A stretch of 64,000 nt of DNA, taken from assembly GCF_021404405.1 (NCBI RefSeq), contig NZ_JABFTV010000001.1, positions 1 through 64,000 on the forward strand, written 5' to 3'. This stretch comes from Billgrantia aerodenitrificans (GTDB lineage Bacteria > Pseudomonadota > Gammaproteobacteria > Pseudomonadales > Halomonadaceae). Each line of letters opens with the position of its first letter. Position 1 is the first letter of the stretch. A program made the translations under genes and the position numbers. This document shows positions 25,415-34,647 of this stretch, in pieces. Under the pieces are notes generated by a model. The model saw nothing but the letters and a program-made list of their open reading frames with translations. It did no database searches and had not been told where the DNA came from.

Positions 25415-28303
25415 TCAGTCGTCGGCTTCCGGCAACGGCTCCAGGTGCCGGGTGAGGGCGGCAACGTCGCTGGGCTCGTCGCCCGGATCGTAAGCGATGG
25501 TGGCGATGGAGCGCTCGGTCAGGCTCGGCCAGGTCTCGCGCAGATCGTCGGCCGTCACCGTCAAGACGCGCTGAGCCAGCCGCTCGCGACGATCGAAGCC
25601 GGTATCGCCGAACGACAGCGCGCGCCACAGGCGGTTGGTCAGCCCTGCAAGGCTGGTGTCGCGCTGCAGCAGGCCGTCATGCACGGCCTGACGGTAGGCG
25701 GCCAGGTCGGCGTCATCCAGCTCCGTCAGGCGCTGGCCGAACTCCACCAGAAAGGCGTCGATGTGCTGCTTGATCTCGTCGCTGGTGACATCGGGGGACT
25801 GTACCAGCAGGCTGAGCCCCGGGGCGTCCAGCAGCGGCGAGTAGCCGGCGCTGACCACATAGCCCAACTGCTCCTCGGTACGCAGGCGCTGATAGAAGGG
25901 CGTGTCGATCAACTGCCCTAGTACCGCCAGGCGCGCCTGACTGTCGAGAGAGCGGTCGCTGCCCTGCAGATAGCGCAACACCAGCGACTCCTCGCGCGTC
26001 GTATGCGGGTGCAGGATGGGCAGCGCCTCATCGATGCGTAGCGGCGTCAGGTCCGGGATCGACTCTTTCTCCAGCGTGGGGGCCAGCATTTCGGCGACCA
26101 GCCGCCCCTCGCGCTTGGCCAGTTCGCCATCCAGGTTGCCGAGGGCCAGCGCCTGCAGGCGCAGCTCGCCGAGGAAGTTGTCGCGGAAGGTGCGCAGATC
26201 GTCCACCGTCAGCTCGCGGCTGGCGTCGAGCAGGCTCTGGGTCGGCCACTGAGGACGCATCAATGCTTCGGCCAGGGTGCGATGACCCTGGCGGAAGAGC
26301 GCCGCCTGCGGGGCATTGCGCCATTCGCGTTGCAGGCGGTAACGCACCCGCTCGAAGCTGGCCTCGTCGATGTCGCCGTCGCGCAGCTGCTCCAGAGTGC
26401 GACGCATCACCCGGTCCTGACGGTCGCGCCAGCCGGCAAAGGCCAGCGTGATGCCGCGGGCATGGGGATAGGCCTCGACATCGTGGCCGGCCAGTCGCGC
26501 CGCATAGAACTCCTCGTTGAGGCTGTCGTCCAGCCAGCCTGCCAGCAGGTGGGCCAGGACGGCATGCTGCGGGTCGCTGCTGGCCGTGGGGTTCTGCAGG
26601 CTGAAGCGCCACTCCACCTTGGGTGTGTTGAAGCTGGCATCGGCCATGTGCCAGAGCTCGAAGCCCGGCTCTTCCAGCAGCTGCGCGGGTCGCTCGTCCT
26701 GCGCGTCGAGCAGGGCCAGGTCCTCGGCGATGAACGGGTTCGCCGCCGGCAGGGCGAGGCCTGCCAGAGGCTGAGAGGTGCTCGCCTCGGGCTCTACTTC
26801 GCGCCAGGGCGTATTGAACCAGGGTGACGTCTGCTCGCCCTCCACCTCGGGGCCGCTGTAAACCCGCAGCAGCAGCTCGGGGCGCAGGGCGTCGAGATAG
26901 GTGGCGATCAGTTCGGGCTCGAAGCCGTCCATGCGATAGGCGGCGTACTGCACGTCTTCCACCGGGAAGCGTGCCAGGTTCATGGCCAGTCGCATGGCGC
27001 TCTGCAGCGGTGAGCCGTGCTGCTGGAAGCGGAACTGCTGCTCGGCGAGCTGGGCCTGCTCGTCGTAGCGCCAGGCCTCCAGGCCCTGCTCGCGGATCTG
27101 CTCGATGGCGGCAAAGAGCGTGGCCTCGATCTCGTCGATGCGCTCGGCCCCGGCCGGGGTCAGGCTGACGCTGACGGTGAACAGCGCGTGGCGCTCGTCG
27201 CCGCGTCCCACGCCGGCGGAAAGACCGTCGGCTAGGCCGGCGTCGCGAAGTACCGCGAACAGGCTGCCTTCGCCCTCGTGGCCGAGCAGATGGGCGAGGT
27301 AGTCGGCGGGCTTGTGGCGATAGTGCTGGAGCGAATCCGGCACCGGGAACATGAAGCGCACATGGCGGCTGTCACGCACCGATTGCAGCTCCACATGGCG
27401 CGGCAGCGCCGTCTCGTCGATCAGCGGCTCCTCGATCACCGGACGCTCCAGGCCGCGATCGGCAATCTCGGCGAAGCGCTCGGCCACCATGGCTTCCAAC
27501 TCGTCCAGCGGCTGCGGGCCCACCAGCGTCAGGTGCATGACGTTGGCGTCATAGTAGCGCTCGTAGAACTCGATCACCCGCTCGCGCAGGGTCGGCTCGC
27601 CGGCGGGCGGGTCGGCCAGGGTCTCACGGCTGCCCACCGAGAAGCCCGTGGTGGGGTTGGCGGGGTTGAGCACCTGGTTGAGCACGTCGTTTTCGCGGCG
27701 GCCATCGTCGCGGATGCGCGCCATGTACTCCGAGTGCACGATATTGCGCTCGCTCTCCAACTGATCGGCATTGAACAGCGGCGTGAGGAAGAACTGGCTG
27801 AAGCGATCCAGAGCGCCGGGCAGCGCGGCGGGTTCGACCTCGAAGAAGTAGTTGGTGTCTTGCGGCGCGGTGAAGGCGTTGTGGCTGCCTCCGTGACGGC
27901 GCAGATAGCCCTGGTAGGCATCGGCTTCGGGGAAGGGCTCGGTGCCGAGGAACAGCATGTGTTCGAGGAAGTGCGCCAGGCCGGCCAGATCGTCCGGATC
28001 CTGGGCGCTACCCACGCCGACGTTCATCGAGGCGGCGGCGCGGTCGGCCGTCACGTCGCTGACCAGCAGGGCGGTCAGGCCGTTCTCGAGCGTCAGCACC
28101 CGGTAGTCACGGTCGTCATGGGGGCTGACGTGAGGCTCGACGACCTCCTCGATGGCCTCTTCGTAGCCATGTGCCGCTTCCTCGGCCTGTTGCGCCTGGG
28201 CCAGACCCGGGAGCAGCAGGCCGGTAAGCAGCAGGCCGGCAAGCCAGGGCAGAGGGCGCCGAGGGTCACGGTCTGGCAGAGTCGGTTGGGGCGTGAGCAT
28301 CAT
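25415..28303 (-). CDS. Pitrilysin-like M16 zinc metalloprotease
   Basis: A 962-aa secreted protease, the same length as E. coli pitrilysin. A signal peptide (~1-37, ending LAQA), the inverted zinc motif HFLEH followed by MLFLGTEPFPEADAYQGYL, the downstream Glu, and NAFTAPQDTNYFFEV in the first M16 domain; the middle and C-terminal inactive M16 domains follow (EEQLGYVVSAGY near the end is typical). It degrades small peptides in the periplasm. Two ATG codons (28303, 28300) follow CAGGAG. The first overlaps the stop of the SRAP gene (ATGA). Confidence 0.9.
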   Translation of the reverse strand: MMLTPQPTLPDRDPRRPLPWLAGLLLTGLLLPGLAQAQQAEEAAHGYEEAIEEVVEPHVSPHDDRDYRVLTLENGLTALLVSDVTADRAAASMNVGVGSAQDPDDLAGLAHFLEHMLFLGTEPFPEADAYQGYLRRHGGSHNAFTAPQDTNYFFEVEPAALPGALDRFSQFFLTPLFNADQLESERNIVHSEYMARIRDDGRRENDVLNQVLNPANPTTGFSVGSRETLADPPAGEPTLRERVIEFYERYYDANVMHLTLVGPQPLDELEAMVAERFAEIADRGLERPVIEEPLIDETALPRHVELQSVRDSRHVRFMFPVPDSLQHYRHKPADYLAHLLGHEGEGSLFAVLRDAGLADGLSAGVGRGDERHALFTVSVSLTPAGAERIDEIEATLFAAIEQIREQGLEAWRYDEQAQLAEQQFRFQQHGSPLQSAMRLAMNLARFPVEDVQYAAYRMDGFEPELIATYLDALRPELLLRVYSGPEVEGEQTSPWFNTPWREVEPEASTSQPLAGLALPAANPFIAEDLALLDAQDERPAQLLEEPGFELWHMADASFNTPKVEWRFSLQNPTASSDPQHAVLAHLLAGWLDDSLNEEFYAARLAGHDVEAYPHARGITLAFAGWRDRQDRVMRRTLEQLRDGDIDEASFERVRYRLQREWRNAPQAALFRQGHRTLAEALMRPQWPTQSLLDASRELTVDDLRTFRDNFLGELRLQALALGNLDGELAKREGRLVAEMLAPTLEKESIPDLTPLRIDEALPILHPHTTREESLVLRYLQGSDRSLDSQARLAVLGQLIDTPFYQRLRTEEQLGYVVSAGYSPLLDAPGLSLLVQSPDVTSDEIKQHIDAFLVEFGQRLTELDDADLAAYRQAVHDGLLQRDTSLAGLTNRLWRALSFGDTGFDRRERLAQRVLTVTADDLRETWPSLTERSIATIAYDPGDEPSDVAALTRHLEPLPEADD

Positions 28304-28983
28304 GTCTCCTGTTCGTTCCAGCGCAACATGGGGCCTGTTGGGTGTGCGCAGGCGGGATCCTGGTTGTTGGGATCGTTGACCCTTCTTGATACCGGAAAGG
28401 CGCCCAACAGTTCCCTTGGCGCGGGACGCAGCAGTGCCCGCGCCGCTTCCGTCGGCGTGCCCGGGTCGAGCCAGCGCTGGGCGTCGTCGGCAGCGATCAG
28501 CGCCGGCAGCCGGTCGCCCAGCGGAGCCAGGAAATCGTTGGTCGACACCGTCACCAGCGCCATCGAGTCGGTGTGTTCGGTCAGCGTCGTATGGTAGCGG
28601 CACCAGATGCCCGCCAGCAGCAGCGGGGCGCGATCGACCCGGGTGACCAGAAACGGCTGCTTGAAGCGAGGCTGCATCTTCCACAGATAGATCCCACCGA
28701 CCGGTACCAGGCAGCGGCGAGCGCCGAAGGCCTCGCGAAACATGGGGCGAGCGTCGAGGGATTCGGCGCGTGCGCAGTGGGGAGCGTGGTCGAGCACGCT
28801 CAGCCAGGCGGGGGTCAGCCCCCAGAACACTGGCCTCGTGCAGGTCCTGTCCGCTTCCAGACGAATGTGCGTCAGCGTGCGCCTGGGTGCCACGTTGGCG
28901 CCGGTCAGCAGGGGAGTCTCCTGGCGCAGCCCGGGTAGCAGTCGAGCGAGGTCGAGCTGAGGAATGTACAGGCGGCCGGCCAT
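28300..28983 (-). CDS. SRAP (YedK/HMCES-type) homologue lacking catalytic residues
   Basis: A 227-aa SRAP-fold protein. The framework is conserved: GANVAPRR (YNVAP in YedK), PVFWGLTPAW, QPFLVTRV, and PVSRRVNDPNNQ. The four catalytic positions of YedK are all changed: Cys2 is Ala2 (MAGR for MCGR), Asn75 is Cys70 (CARAE for NARVE), Glu105 is Leu100 (IYLWK for WFEWK), and His160 is Gly156 (LGDRLP for IHDRRP). It should therefore not form the abasic-site crosslink, but may still bind DNA since the Arg next to the Asn site is kept. The start after GGAGATTCC is clear. It overlaps the downstream protease gene by 4 bp. Confidence 0.85.
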   Translation of the reverse strand: MAGRLYIPQLDLARLLPGLRQETPLLTGANVAPRRTLTHIRLEADRTCTRPVFWGLTPAWLSVLDHAPHCARAESLDARPMFREAFGARRCLVPVGGIYLWKMQPRFKQPFLVTRVDRAPLLLAGIWCRYHTTLTEHTDSMALVTVSTNDFLAPLGDRLPALIAADDAQRWLDPGTPTEAARALLRPAPRELLGAFPVSRRVNDPNNQDPACAHPTGPMLRWNEQET

Positions 28984-29057
28984 GGAATCTCCGGGTATCG
29001 GGGTGGCGTCAGGGTAGCCAAGTCGAGGGGTAGTGAACAAGGCTTCACTCGCAATGG

Positions 29058-29074
29058 TCGAAAACAGTGTTCGA
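29058..29074. promoter_or_regulatory. Candidate operator in the SRAP/TetR divergent gap
   Basis: The dyad TCGAA, seven bases, TTCGA lies between the divergent SRAP and TetR genes. TetR-type repressors often bind such palindromes next to their own gene. Based on symmetry alone. Confidence 0.3.
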
Positions 29075-29144
29075 TGTGCGCTATCCTACGCTACCGTGCG
29101 AAGTAATCCGCTCACGAGATTGGTAACGTTCTGCGAGGAACTCG

Positions 29145-29762
29145 ATGGCTCGTCCCCGACAGCATGCGCCCGAAGCGCTCCATGCCCAGGTCATGGCAGC
29201 ATGCGATGACTGGCTGCAGAGCAATCCCGTACACGCGCTCTCGCTGCGAGCCCTGGCGCGTGAGGTGGGCTGTGCGCCGAGTACGTTGCTCAAGCTCTAC
29301 GGCAGCTTCGGCAACCTGCTGCAGCATGTGAACATCGAGACGCTGGCGCGCCTGCGCATGGTCATCGAGCCGCTGACCGAGGGCGTGGCGCCGGAACGGC
29401 AGATGCGCTCCCTGGCGCTGGCCTACTGGCAGTTCGCCCAGCGCGAGCCGTTCCGCTGGCAGCTACTGTTCGATTATCCGCTGGCCCAGGAGGGCGAGCT
29501 CGACCAGCGCCAATCCGACATGATCGAGGCACTGTTCCTGCGCGTGGAGAACGGCTTGAAGGAGTATCAGCCGGCGCTTGGCGATCTCGAGGCCAGGCGC
29601 CTAGGGCGCACCCTGTGGGGCAGCGTGCACGGTCTGGTACAGCTTGGTCTCAATGAGCGTCTGGGCTATTGGCAGGGGCAGCAGCTCGAGGTGCCGGAGC
29701 TCCTCGACCAACTGCTCTCCACCATCCTCGCCGGCCTGAAGCATAGGTCCGATATCGCGTGA
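29145..29762 (+). CDS. TetR-family transcriptional regulator
   Basis: A 205-aa repressor. The N-terminal helix-turn-helix reads LSLRALAREVGCAPSTLLKLYGSFGNLLQHV (~32-62), with the usual K-Y-F/G-S spacing; the C-terminal ~120 residues form the ligand and dimer domain (ALAYWQFAQREPFRWQLLFDYPL, WGSVHGLVQLGL), of the WHG-like C-terminal type. It overlaps plsC-type acyltransferase gene by 4 bp, suggesting that it controls a lipid or membrane function and itself. Confidence 0.87.
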   Translation: MARPRQHAPEALHAQVMAACDDWLQSNPVHALSLRALAREVGCAPSTLLKLYGSFGNLLQHVNIETLARLRMVIEPLTEGVAPERQMRSLALAYWQFAQREPFRWQLLFDYPLAQEGELDQRQSDMIEALFLRVENGLKEYQPALGDLEARRLGRTLWGSVHGLVQLGLNERLGYWQGQQLEVPELLDQLLSTILAGLKHRSDIA

Positions 29763-30478
29763 ATCTCGTCCTGTACGGGCTGCTTGCCGTCATGCTGACC
29801 GCCGGCGGCTGGCACATGGTGCGCAAGCCGCGTCCGGTCATTCGCTATCTCATCTTTCTGCTGGTCCACTGCTGCTATCGGCTGCGCCTGCGCGGGCTCG
29901 AGCATATTCCCGCCAAGGGAGCGGCGGTGGTGGTGTGCAACCATGTCAGCTTCATGGATGCGCTGGTGATCGGCGGCGCGAGCCCACGCCCGTTGCGCTT
30001 CCTGATGGACCGCCCGATCTACGAGTCGCCATGGCTCAACTGGCTGTTCCGCCTGGTGGGAGCGATTCCGGTGGAGTCCGACCGGCGCGACCCCGGTAGC
30101 GTGCGTCGTGCGCTGGAGGAGGTCAGCCGGGCACTGCGCAGCGGCGAGGTGGTGATGCTGTTCCCCGAAGGCCGTCTGACGCCGGATGGCGAGGTACATG
30201 CCTTCCGACGCGGGCTGGAGACGATTCTGGCCCGGGACCCGGTGCCGGTGATTCCCGCCGGCCTGGCCGGCCTGTGGGGCTCGTGGACCTCCCATTGCAA
30301 CGGCCCGGCACTGTCCAAACGGCCGCACCGCTTCCGGGCCCGGGTGGCACTCTATTTCGGCAAGCCGATTCCGCCCAGGCTAGCGCGGCGAGAGCGCCTG
30401 GAGGCGCAGGTGCGCGTACTCAAGGGCGAGGCGGACGGCTGGGCCTGCCGGCACAGCCTTGGCGCTCCCAGGCGCTGA
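29759..30478 (+). CDS. 1-acyl-sn-glycerol-3-phosphate acyltransferase family (PlsC-like)
   Basis: A 239-aa lysophospholipid acyltransferase-type protein. An N-terminal membrane helix, the catalytic NHVSFMDAL (HX4D) at ~60-68, the binding motif FPEGRLTPDG, and the VIPAGLAGLWGS region. It transfers an acyl chain to lysophosphatidate or a related acceptor. GTG start within the TetR stop. It abuts the convergent corB gene with no gap. Confidence 0.85.
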   Translation: MNLVLYGLLAVMLTAGGWHMVRKPRPVIRYLIFLLVHCCYRLRLRGLEHIPAKGAAVVVCNHVSFMDALVIGGASPRPLRFLMDRPIYESPWLNWLFRLVGAIPVESDRRDPGSVRRALEEVSRALRSGEVVMLFPEGRLTPDGEVHAFRRGLETILARDPVPVIPAGLAGLWGSWTSHCNGPALSKRPHRFRARVALYFGKPIPPRLARRERLEAQVRVLKGEADGWACRHSLGAPRR

Positions 30479-31765
30479 TCAGGGCTGACGCTGGCGGCTG
30501 CTTCGAACCGTCTGCCAGCAGCGCGCCGAGGTGATCAAATTGTCGCGTACCTCGATGATTTCCATGCGTACGCTACCGATCTGCAGGCAGGCTGGGCCGT
30601 CGGGGAAGGCTTCCAGGTGCTCGAGGATAAGGCCGTTGAGGGTCTTGGGGCCATCGGTGGGCAGCTTCCAGCCCAGGGTACGGTTGATGTCGCGGATGTT
30701 GGCGGTGCCGTCGATCACGTGGCTGCCGTCGTCCTGGCGATGGATCTCCTGGTCCTGCCCGGCCACGTCGGTGGTGAACTCGCCGACGATCTCCTCGAGA
30801 ATGTCCTCCAGCGTGACCAGCCCCTCCACGTCGCCGTACTCGTCCACCACGATGCCGATGCGGCGTTTCTGCTTCTGGAAGTTGAGCAACTGGGTATGCA
30901 GCGGCGTCGACTCGGGAATGAAGTAGGGTTCGCGGGCCTCCTGCACGATCGAGGCCTTGGTCACCTCATCCCGGGACAGGAAGCGTGCCGCATTGCGCAG
31001 GTGCAGCATGCCGATGATGTTATTGATGTCGCCCTTGAACACCGGCAGGCGGGTGTGCTGGCTGGTGCGGATCTGGGTCAGGATGATCTCCAGCTCGTCG
31101 TCGAGGTCGATGCCCACCACCTCGTGGCGCGGCACCATGATGTCGTTGACGGTGACGTTCTCCAGATCGAGGATCGACAGCAGCATGGCCTGGTGGCGAT
31201 GGGGGATCAGCGTGCCCGCCTCGTGCACCACGGTGCGCAGCTCGTCGCGGGTCAGGCTGTCGCCGCCGCCCTCGATGCTCTTGATACCGGTCAGCTTGAG
31301 CAGGCCGTTGGAGATCGCGTTGACCAGCCATACCAGGGGATAGAGCAGCTTGAGCAGCGGTTCCAGGATCAGCGAGGCGGGATAGGCGATGCGCTCCGGC
31401 TTGATCGCGGCGTAGGTCTTGGGGCTGACCTCGGCGAAGATCAGGATCACGATGGTGAGCAGCAGCGGGGCGAGGGCGGGACCGGTGACCTCGCCGAAGA
31501 AGTGGATGGCCAGCACGGTGGCGATGGCGGCGGCCAGGTTGTTGACCAGATTGTTGCCGATCAGGATCACGCCGATCAGCCGGTCCGGGCGCGCCAGCAG
31601 CCGCAGGACCCGGCGAGCTCGACTGTCGCCGCTGTTGGCTTCGTGATTGAGCCGATAGCGGTTGATCGACATCATGCCGGTCTCGGAGCTCGAGAAGAAA
31701 GCGGAAAGGCAGATGAGCAGGAAAAGCAGGCCGAACAGCAATCCCACTGGGAAGTCGTCGCTCAA
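30479..31765 (-). CDS. CorB/CNNM-family transporter (DUF21-CBS-CorC_HlyC)
   Basis: A 428-aa inner-membrane protein: a DUF21 transmembrane domain (~1-190; FFSSSETGMMSINRYRLNHEA, LIGNNLVNNLAAAIAT, FAEVSPKTYAAIKPERIAYP), a CBS pair (~205-330; NDIMVPRHEVVGID, RIGIVVDEYGDVEGLVTLEDILEEIVGE), and a CorC_HlyC domain at the end. The family is linked with magnesium transport. Upstream of it lies ypjD, also on the minus strand. Confidence 0.9.
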   Translation of the reverse strand: MSDDFPVGLLFGLLFLLICLSAFFSSSETGMMSINRYRLNHEANSGDSRARRVLRLLARPDRLIGVILIGNNLVNNLAAAIATVLAIHFFGEVTGPALAPLLLTIVILIFAEVSPKTYAAIKPERIAYPASLILEPLLKLLYPLVWLVNAISNGLLKLTGIKSIEGGGDSLTRDELRTVVHEAGTLIPHRHQAMLLSILDLENVTVNDIMVPRHEVVGIDLDDELEIILTQIRTSQHTRLPVFKGDINNIIGMLHLRNAARFLSRDEVTKASIVQEAREPYFIPESTPLHTQLLNFQKQKRRIGIVVDEYGDVEGLVTLEDILEEIVGEFTTDVAGQDQEIHRQDDGSHVIDGTANIRDINRTLGWKLPTDGPKTLNGLILEHLEAFPDGPACLQIGSVRMEIIEVRDNLITSARCWQTVRSSRQRQP

Positions 31766-31840
31766 GGTCGTTGGATCCTCGCTGGCGTGTCAGCCCCGTT
31801 TGTAGGGATTCGCTCCGGCAGTGTCAAGGCGACCTACGCT

Positions 31841-32641
31841 TCAGGTACGGTTGAGGATGACTTCGAGCACGAACTTGCTGCCGAAATAGGCCAGTAGCAG
31901 TACGGCGCAGCCGCCCAGGGTCCAGCGCACGGCGCGCATGCCGCGCCAGCCCAGTACGTGATGGCTGATCAGCAGGATGGCGAAGATCACCCAGGCCGCC
32001 AGCGAGAGGATGGTCTTGTGGGCCAGGTGCTGGGCGAACATGCTCTCGACGAAGGCGAAGCCGCTGACGATCGACAGGGTCAGCAGTGCCATGCCGGCCC
32101 AGATCAGCTCGAACAGCACCCGCTCCATGGTGGTCAGCGGCGGCAATACCTGCACCACGCCGCGGGTATGGTGGTGGCGCAGGGCATGATTCTGCAGCCC
32201 CAGCAGCACCGCCTGGCAGGCAGCAATGAAGAGTACGCCGAAGGCCAGTGCCGAGCTCATGGCGTGCAGGGCGATCCCCGGGGTCATGCCGCCGGTGCGC
32301 TCAGGGCTCGGCAGGCCCACGGCCAGCAGCAGGGCGATGCCGGAGATGGGAAACAGCCCGACGGCCACGCTCAGCACCGGCTTGGCCAGACTCACGCCGA
32401 GCAGCAGGATGACCATGATGGCGGTCAGCATCACCGCGCTGGTGGAGAGGCCGGGCATCAGGCCGGGGCTCTGATCGATCAGCTTGAAGGCCACCGGCAG
32501 ATGAAACAGCAGACCCAGCAGGCCCAGCACGCGAACCAGGGCCGGGCGCTGCGGCACGCGCCGCAACAGCGTTAGCCCTTGCCAGGAGGCTGCGCCCAGA
32601 TAAAGGATGAAGGCCATGAGGGCCAGGGGAAGCGCCTGCAT
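31841..32641 (-). CDS. ypjD: YpjD, cytochrome c assembly-type inner membrane protein
   Basis: A 266-aa protein with about eight transmembrane helices and the CcsA-like C-terminal HHVLGWRGMRAVRW motif. Its place beside ffh is typical of gammaproteobacteria. E. coli YpjD is functionally unclear, sometimes linked to CorB/CorC. The ATG at 32641 gives a membrane N-terminus; the extension to 32758 runs across the ffh promoter. Confidence 0.85.
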   Translation of the reverse strand: MQALPLALMAFILYLGAASWQGLTLLRRVPQRPALVRVLGLLGLLFHLPVAFKLIDQSPGLMPGLSTSAVMLTAIMVILLLGVSLAKPVLSVAVGLFPISGIALLLAVGLPSPERTGGMTPGIALHAMSSALAFGVLFIAACQAVLLGLQNHALRHHHTRGVVQVLPPLTTMERVLFELIWAGMALLTLSIVSGFAFVESMFAQHLAHKTILSLAAWVIFAILLISHHVLGWRGMRAVRWTLGGCAVLLLAYFGSKFVLEVILNRT

Positions 32642-32757
32642 CAGTGTCGTCCGTGCGCCGTCGCCAGCGTCAGTGCCTCTCGGGTGGATGGAGTCTGCCG
32701 AGGCCACTATACCCAATCCTCGCTGCGGCGCACAGCCGTGGACGGGGCGCGCATGCA

Positions 32758-32786
32758 TGGAGACTGGCCGCCGCAGCGCGTATAAT
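32758..32786 (+). promoter_or_regulatory. Sigma-70 promoter of ffh
   Basis: A perfect -10 TATAAT (32781-32786) with a 17-bp spacer to TGGAGA (32758-32763, four of six matches to TTGACA), ~145 nt upstream of ffh. The rest of the ypjD/ffh gap (32642-32934) holds no gene. Confidence 0.6.
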
Positions 32787-32934
32787 GTCGCCCAGACTCT
32801 TCAAACCGCTTTATCAGGGCTGTTTCCTCAGCGTGCGCCAGCGTGTCACCACCTGTGTGACCCCTTGTCGCAGACACCTCCCGAACGCCGTGAGGTATCG
32901 CCCCGAGCCGACAGCCTGACAGCCGGAGTGGCTT

Positions 32935-34347
32935 ATGTTCCAGAATCTCAGTGAGCGCCTTTCCCAGACGCTCAAGTCCATCAAGGGTCAGGCGCGCCTG
33001 ACCGAGGACAACATCAAGGACACGCTGCGCGAGGTGCGTCGGGCGCTGCTCGAGGCCGACGTCGCCCTGCCGGTGGTCAAGGCCTTCATCGAGCGCGTGC
33101 GCGAGCGCGCCGTGGGCCAGGAGGTATCGAAGAGTCTTTCGCCGGGGCAGCAGTTCGTCAAGATCGTCCAGCAGGAGCTCGAGGCGATCATGGGCGAGGC
33201 CAACGAAGGGCTCTCGCTCAAGGGGGCCCCGGCGGTGGTGCTGATGGCCGGCCTGCAGGGGGCGGGCAAGACCACCTCGGTGGCCAAGCTGGCGCGCTTC
33301 CTCAAGGAGCGTGAGAAGAAGAAGGTGCTGGTGGTTTCCGCCGACGTCTATCGCCCGGCGGCCATCGACCAGCTCGAGACCCTGGCCGGCGAGGTCGGCG
33401 TCGACTTCTTCCCCTCGCGCAGCGACCAGAAGCCGGTCGACATCGCCCAGGCGGCGATCAAGCACGCCAAGATCCAGTTCCACGACGTGCTGCTGGTCGA
33501 CACCGCCGGTCGCCTGGCCATCGACGAGGCCATGATGGCCGAGATCGCCGAGCTGCACCGCGCCTGCCAGCCTCAGGAAACCCTGTTCGTGGTCGATGCC
33601 ATGACCGGTCAGGATGCCGCCAACACGGCCAGGGCGTTCCACGAGGCGCTGCCGCTGACCGGCGTGATCCTGACCAAGGCCGACGGCGATGCCCGCGGCG
33701 GTGCCGCGCTGTCGGTGCGCCACATCACCGGCAAGCCGATCAAGTTCATGGGCGTGGGTGAGAAGATCGACGCCCTGGAGCCCTTCCATCCGGATCGGGT
33801 GGCCTCGCGCATCCTCGGCATGGGCGACGTGCTGTCGCTGATCGAGGAGGCGGAGCGCACGGTCGACAAGAAGAAGGCCGAGCAGCTCGCCAAGAAGGTC
33901 AAGAAGGGTGAGGGCTTCGATCTCGAGGACTTCCGCGACCAGCTCCAGCAGCTCAAGAAGATGGGCGGCATGGGCGGTCTGCTCGGCAAGCTGCCGGGCA
34001 TGGGGCAGATGGCCGAGCTGGCCCAGGGGCCTGGTCCGGAGAAGGAGCTCGGCAAGCTCGAGGCGCTGATCAACTCGATGACGCCTCAGGAACGGCGCAA
34101 GCCCGAGATCATCAACGGCTCGCGCAAGCGCCGTATCGCTGCCGGTGCAGGCCTCCAGGTGCCCGATCTTAACCGTCTGCTCAAGCAGCACAAGCAGATG
34201 CAGAAGATGATGAAGAAGGCAGGCAAGAAAGGCGGCATGCAGAAGATGATGCGCGGCATGTCCGGCATGATGGGCGGTGGCGGCCCGGGTGGCCCCGGCG
34301 GCGGGATGGGCGGCATGGGTGGCCCCGGCGGCTTCCCCTGGCGCTGA
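32935..34347 (+). CDS. ffh: Signal recognition particle protein Ffh
   Basis: A 470-aa SRP54 GTPase. The N domain has LTEDNIKDTLREVRRALLEADV, the G domain GLQGAGKTTS, DTAGRL, and TKADGDARGG, and the Met-rich M domain carries repeats of MKK/KQMQKMM and a Gly/Met tail (GGMGGMGGPGGFPWR). It binds 4.5S RNA and signal peptides and docks with FtsY, also in this window. Longer Gly-rich tail than E. coli (453 aa). Confidence 0.96.
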   Translation: MFQNLSERLSQTLKSIKGQARLTEDNIKDTLREVRRALLEADVALPVVKAFIERVRERAVGQEVSKSLSPGQQFVKIVQQELEAIMGEANEGLSLKGAPAVVLMAGLQGAGKTTSVAKLARFLKEREKKKVLVVSADVYRPAAIDQLETLAGEVGVDFFPSRSDQKPVDIAQAAIKHAKIQFHDVLLVDTAGRLAIDEAMMAEIAELHRACQPQETLFVVDAMTGQDAANTARAFHEALPLTGVILTKADGDARGGAALSVRHITGKPIKFMGVGEKIDALEPFHPDRVASRILGMGDVLSLIEEAERTVDKKKAEQLAKKVKKGEGFDLEDFRDQLQQLKKMGGMGGLLGKLPGMGQMAELAQGPGPEKELGKLEALINSMTPQERRKPEIINGSRKRRIAAGAGLQVPDLNRLLKQHKQMQKMMKKAGKKGGMQKMMRGMSGMMGGGGPGGPGGGMGGMGGPGGFPWR

Positions 34348-34424
34348 GCCGCACTGTGGCTTACGCAGTGAGGGAGCAGAGAGGGGCGATTCCATGGGCA
34401 GTGCCCGAGAGGCTCGAAAAAGGG

Positions 34425-34453
34425 TTTCAAAGCGGGGCTGATTTCCGTAGAAT
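34425..34453 (+). promoter_or_regulatory. Candidate promoter of the rpsP operon
   Basis: -10 TAGAAT (34448-34453) and -35-like TTTCAA (34425-34430) separated by 17 bp, ~195 nt upstream of rpsP. Confidence 0.4.
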
Positions 34454-34535
34454 GCTGCGTCTTCATGGCAGGACCGTGGCAATGCCCGGCTGCACGCTTG
34501 TAAAAGCACTTGCAAAGAAAGTGACCGAATGACGC

Positions 34536-34565
34536 GAAAGCGGGTCCACGGACCCGCTTTCCTGG
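34536..34565 (+). terminator. Hairpin in the ffh-rpsP gap
   Basis: A strong stem GAAAGCGGGTCC / GGACCCGCTTTC with a short loop, followed by a weak tract. It may end the ffh transcript or act as an attenuator in the rpsP leader, since it lies downstream of the candidate rpsP promoter. Otherwise the 34348-34647 gap shows no gene. Confidence 0.6.
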
Positions 34566-34647
34566 CAGAAGCCGAGTACCCTGGCCGTTCGCCGGGGCCG
34601 GCGCATCGGTATTTAAACGTAACCTCAACCGAAGGATAGTCAACGCC

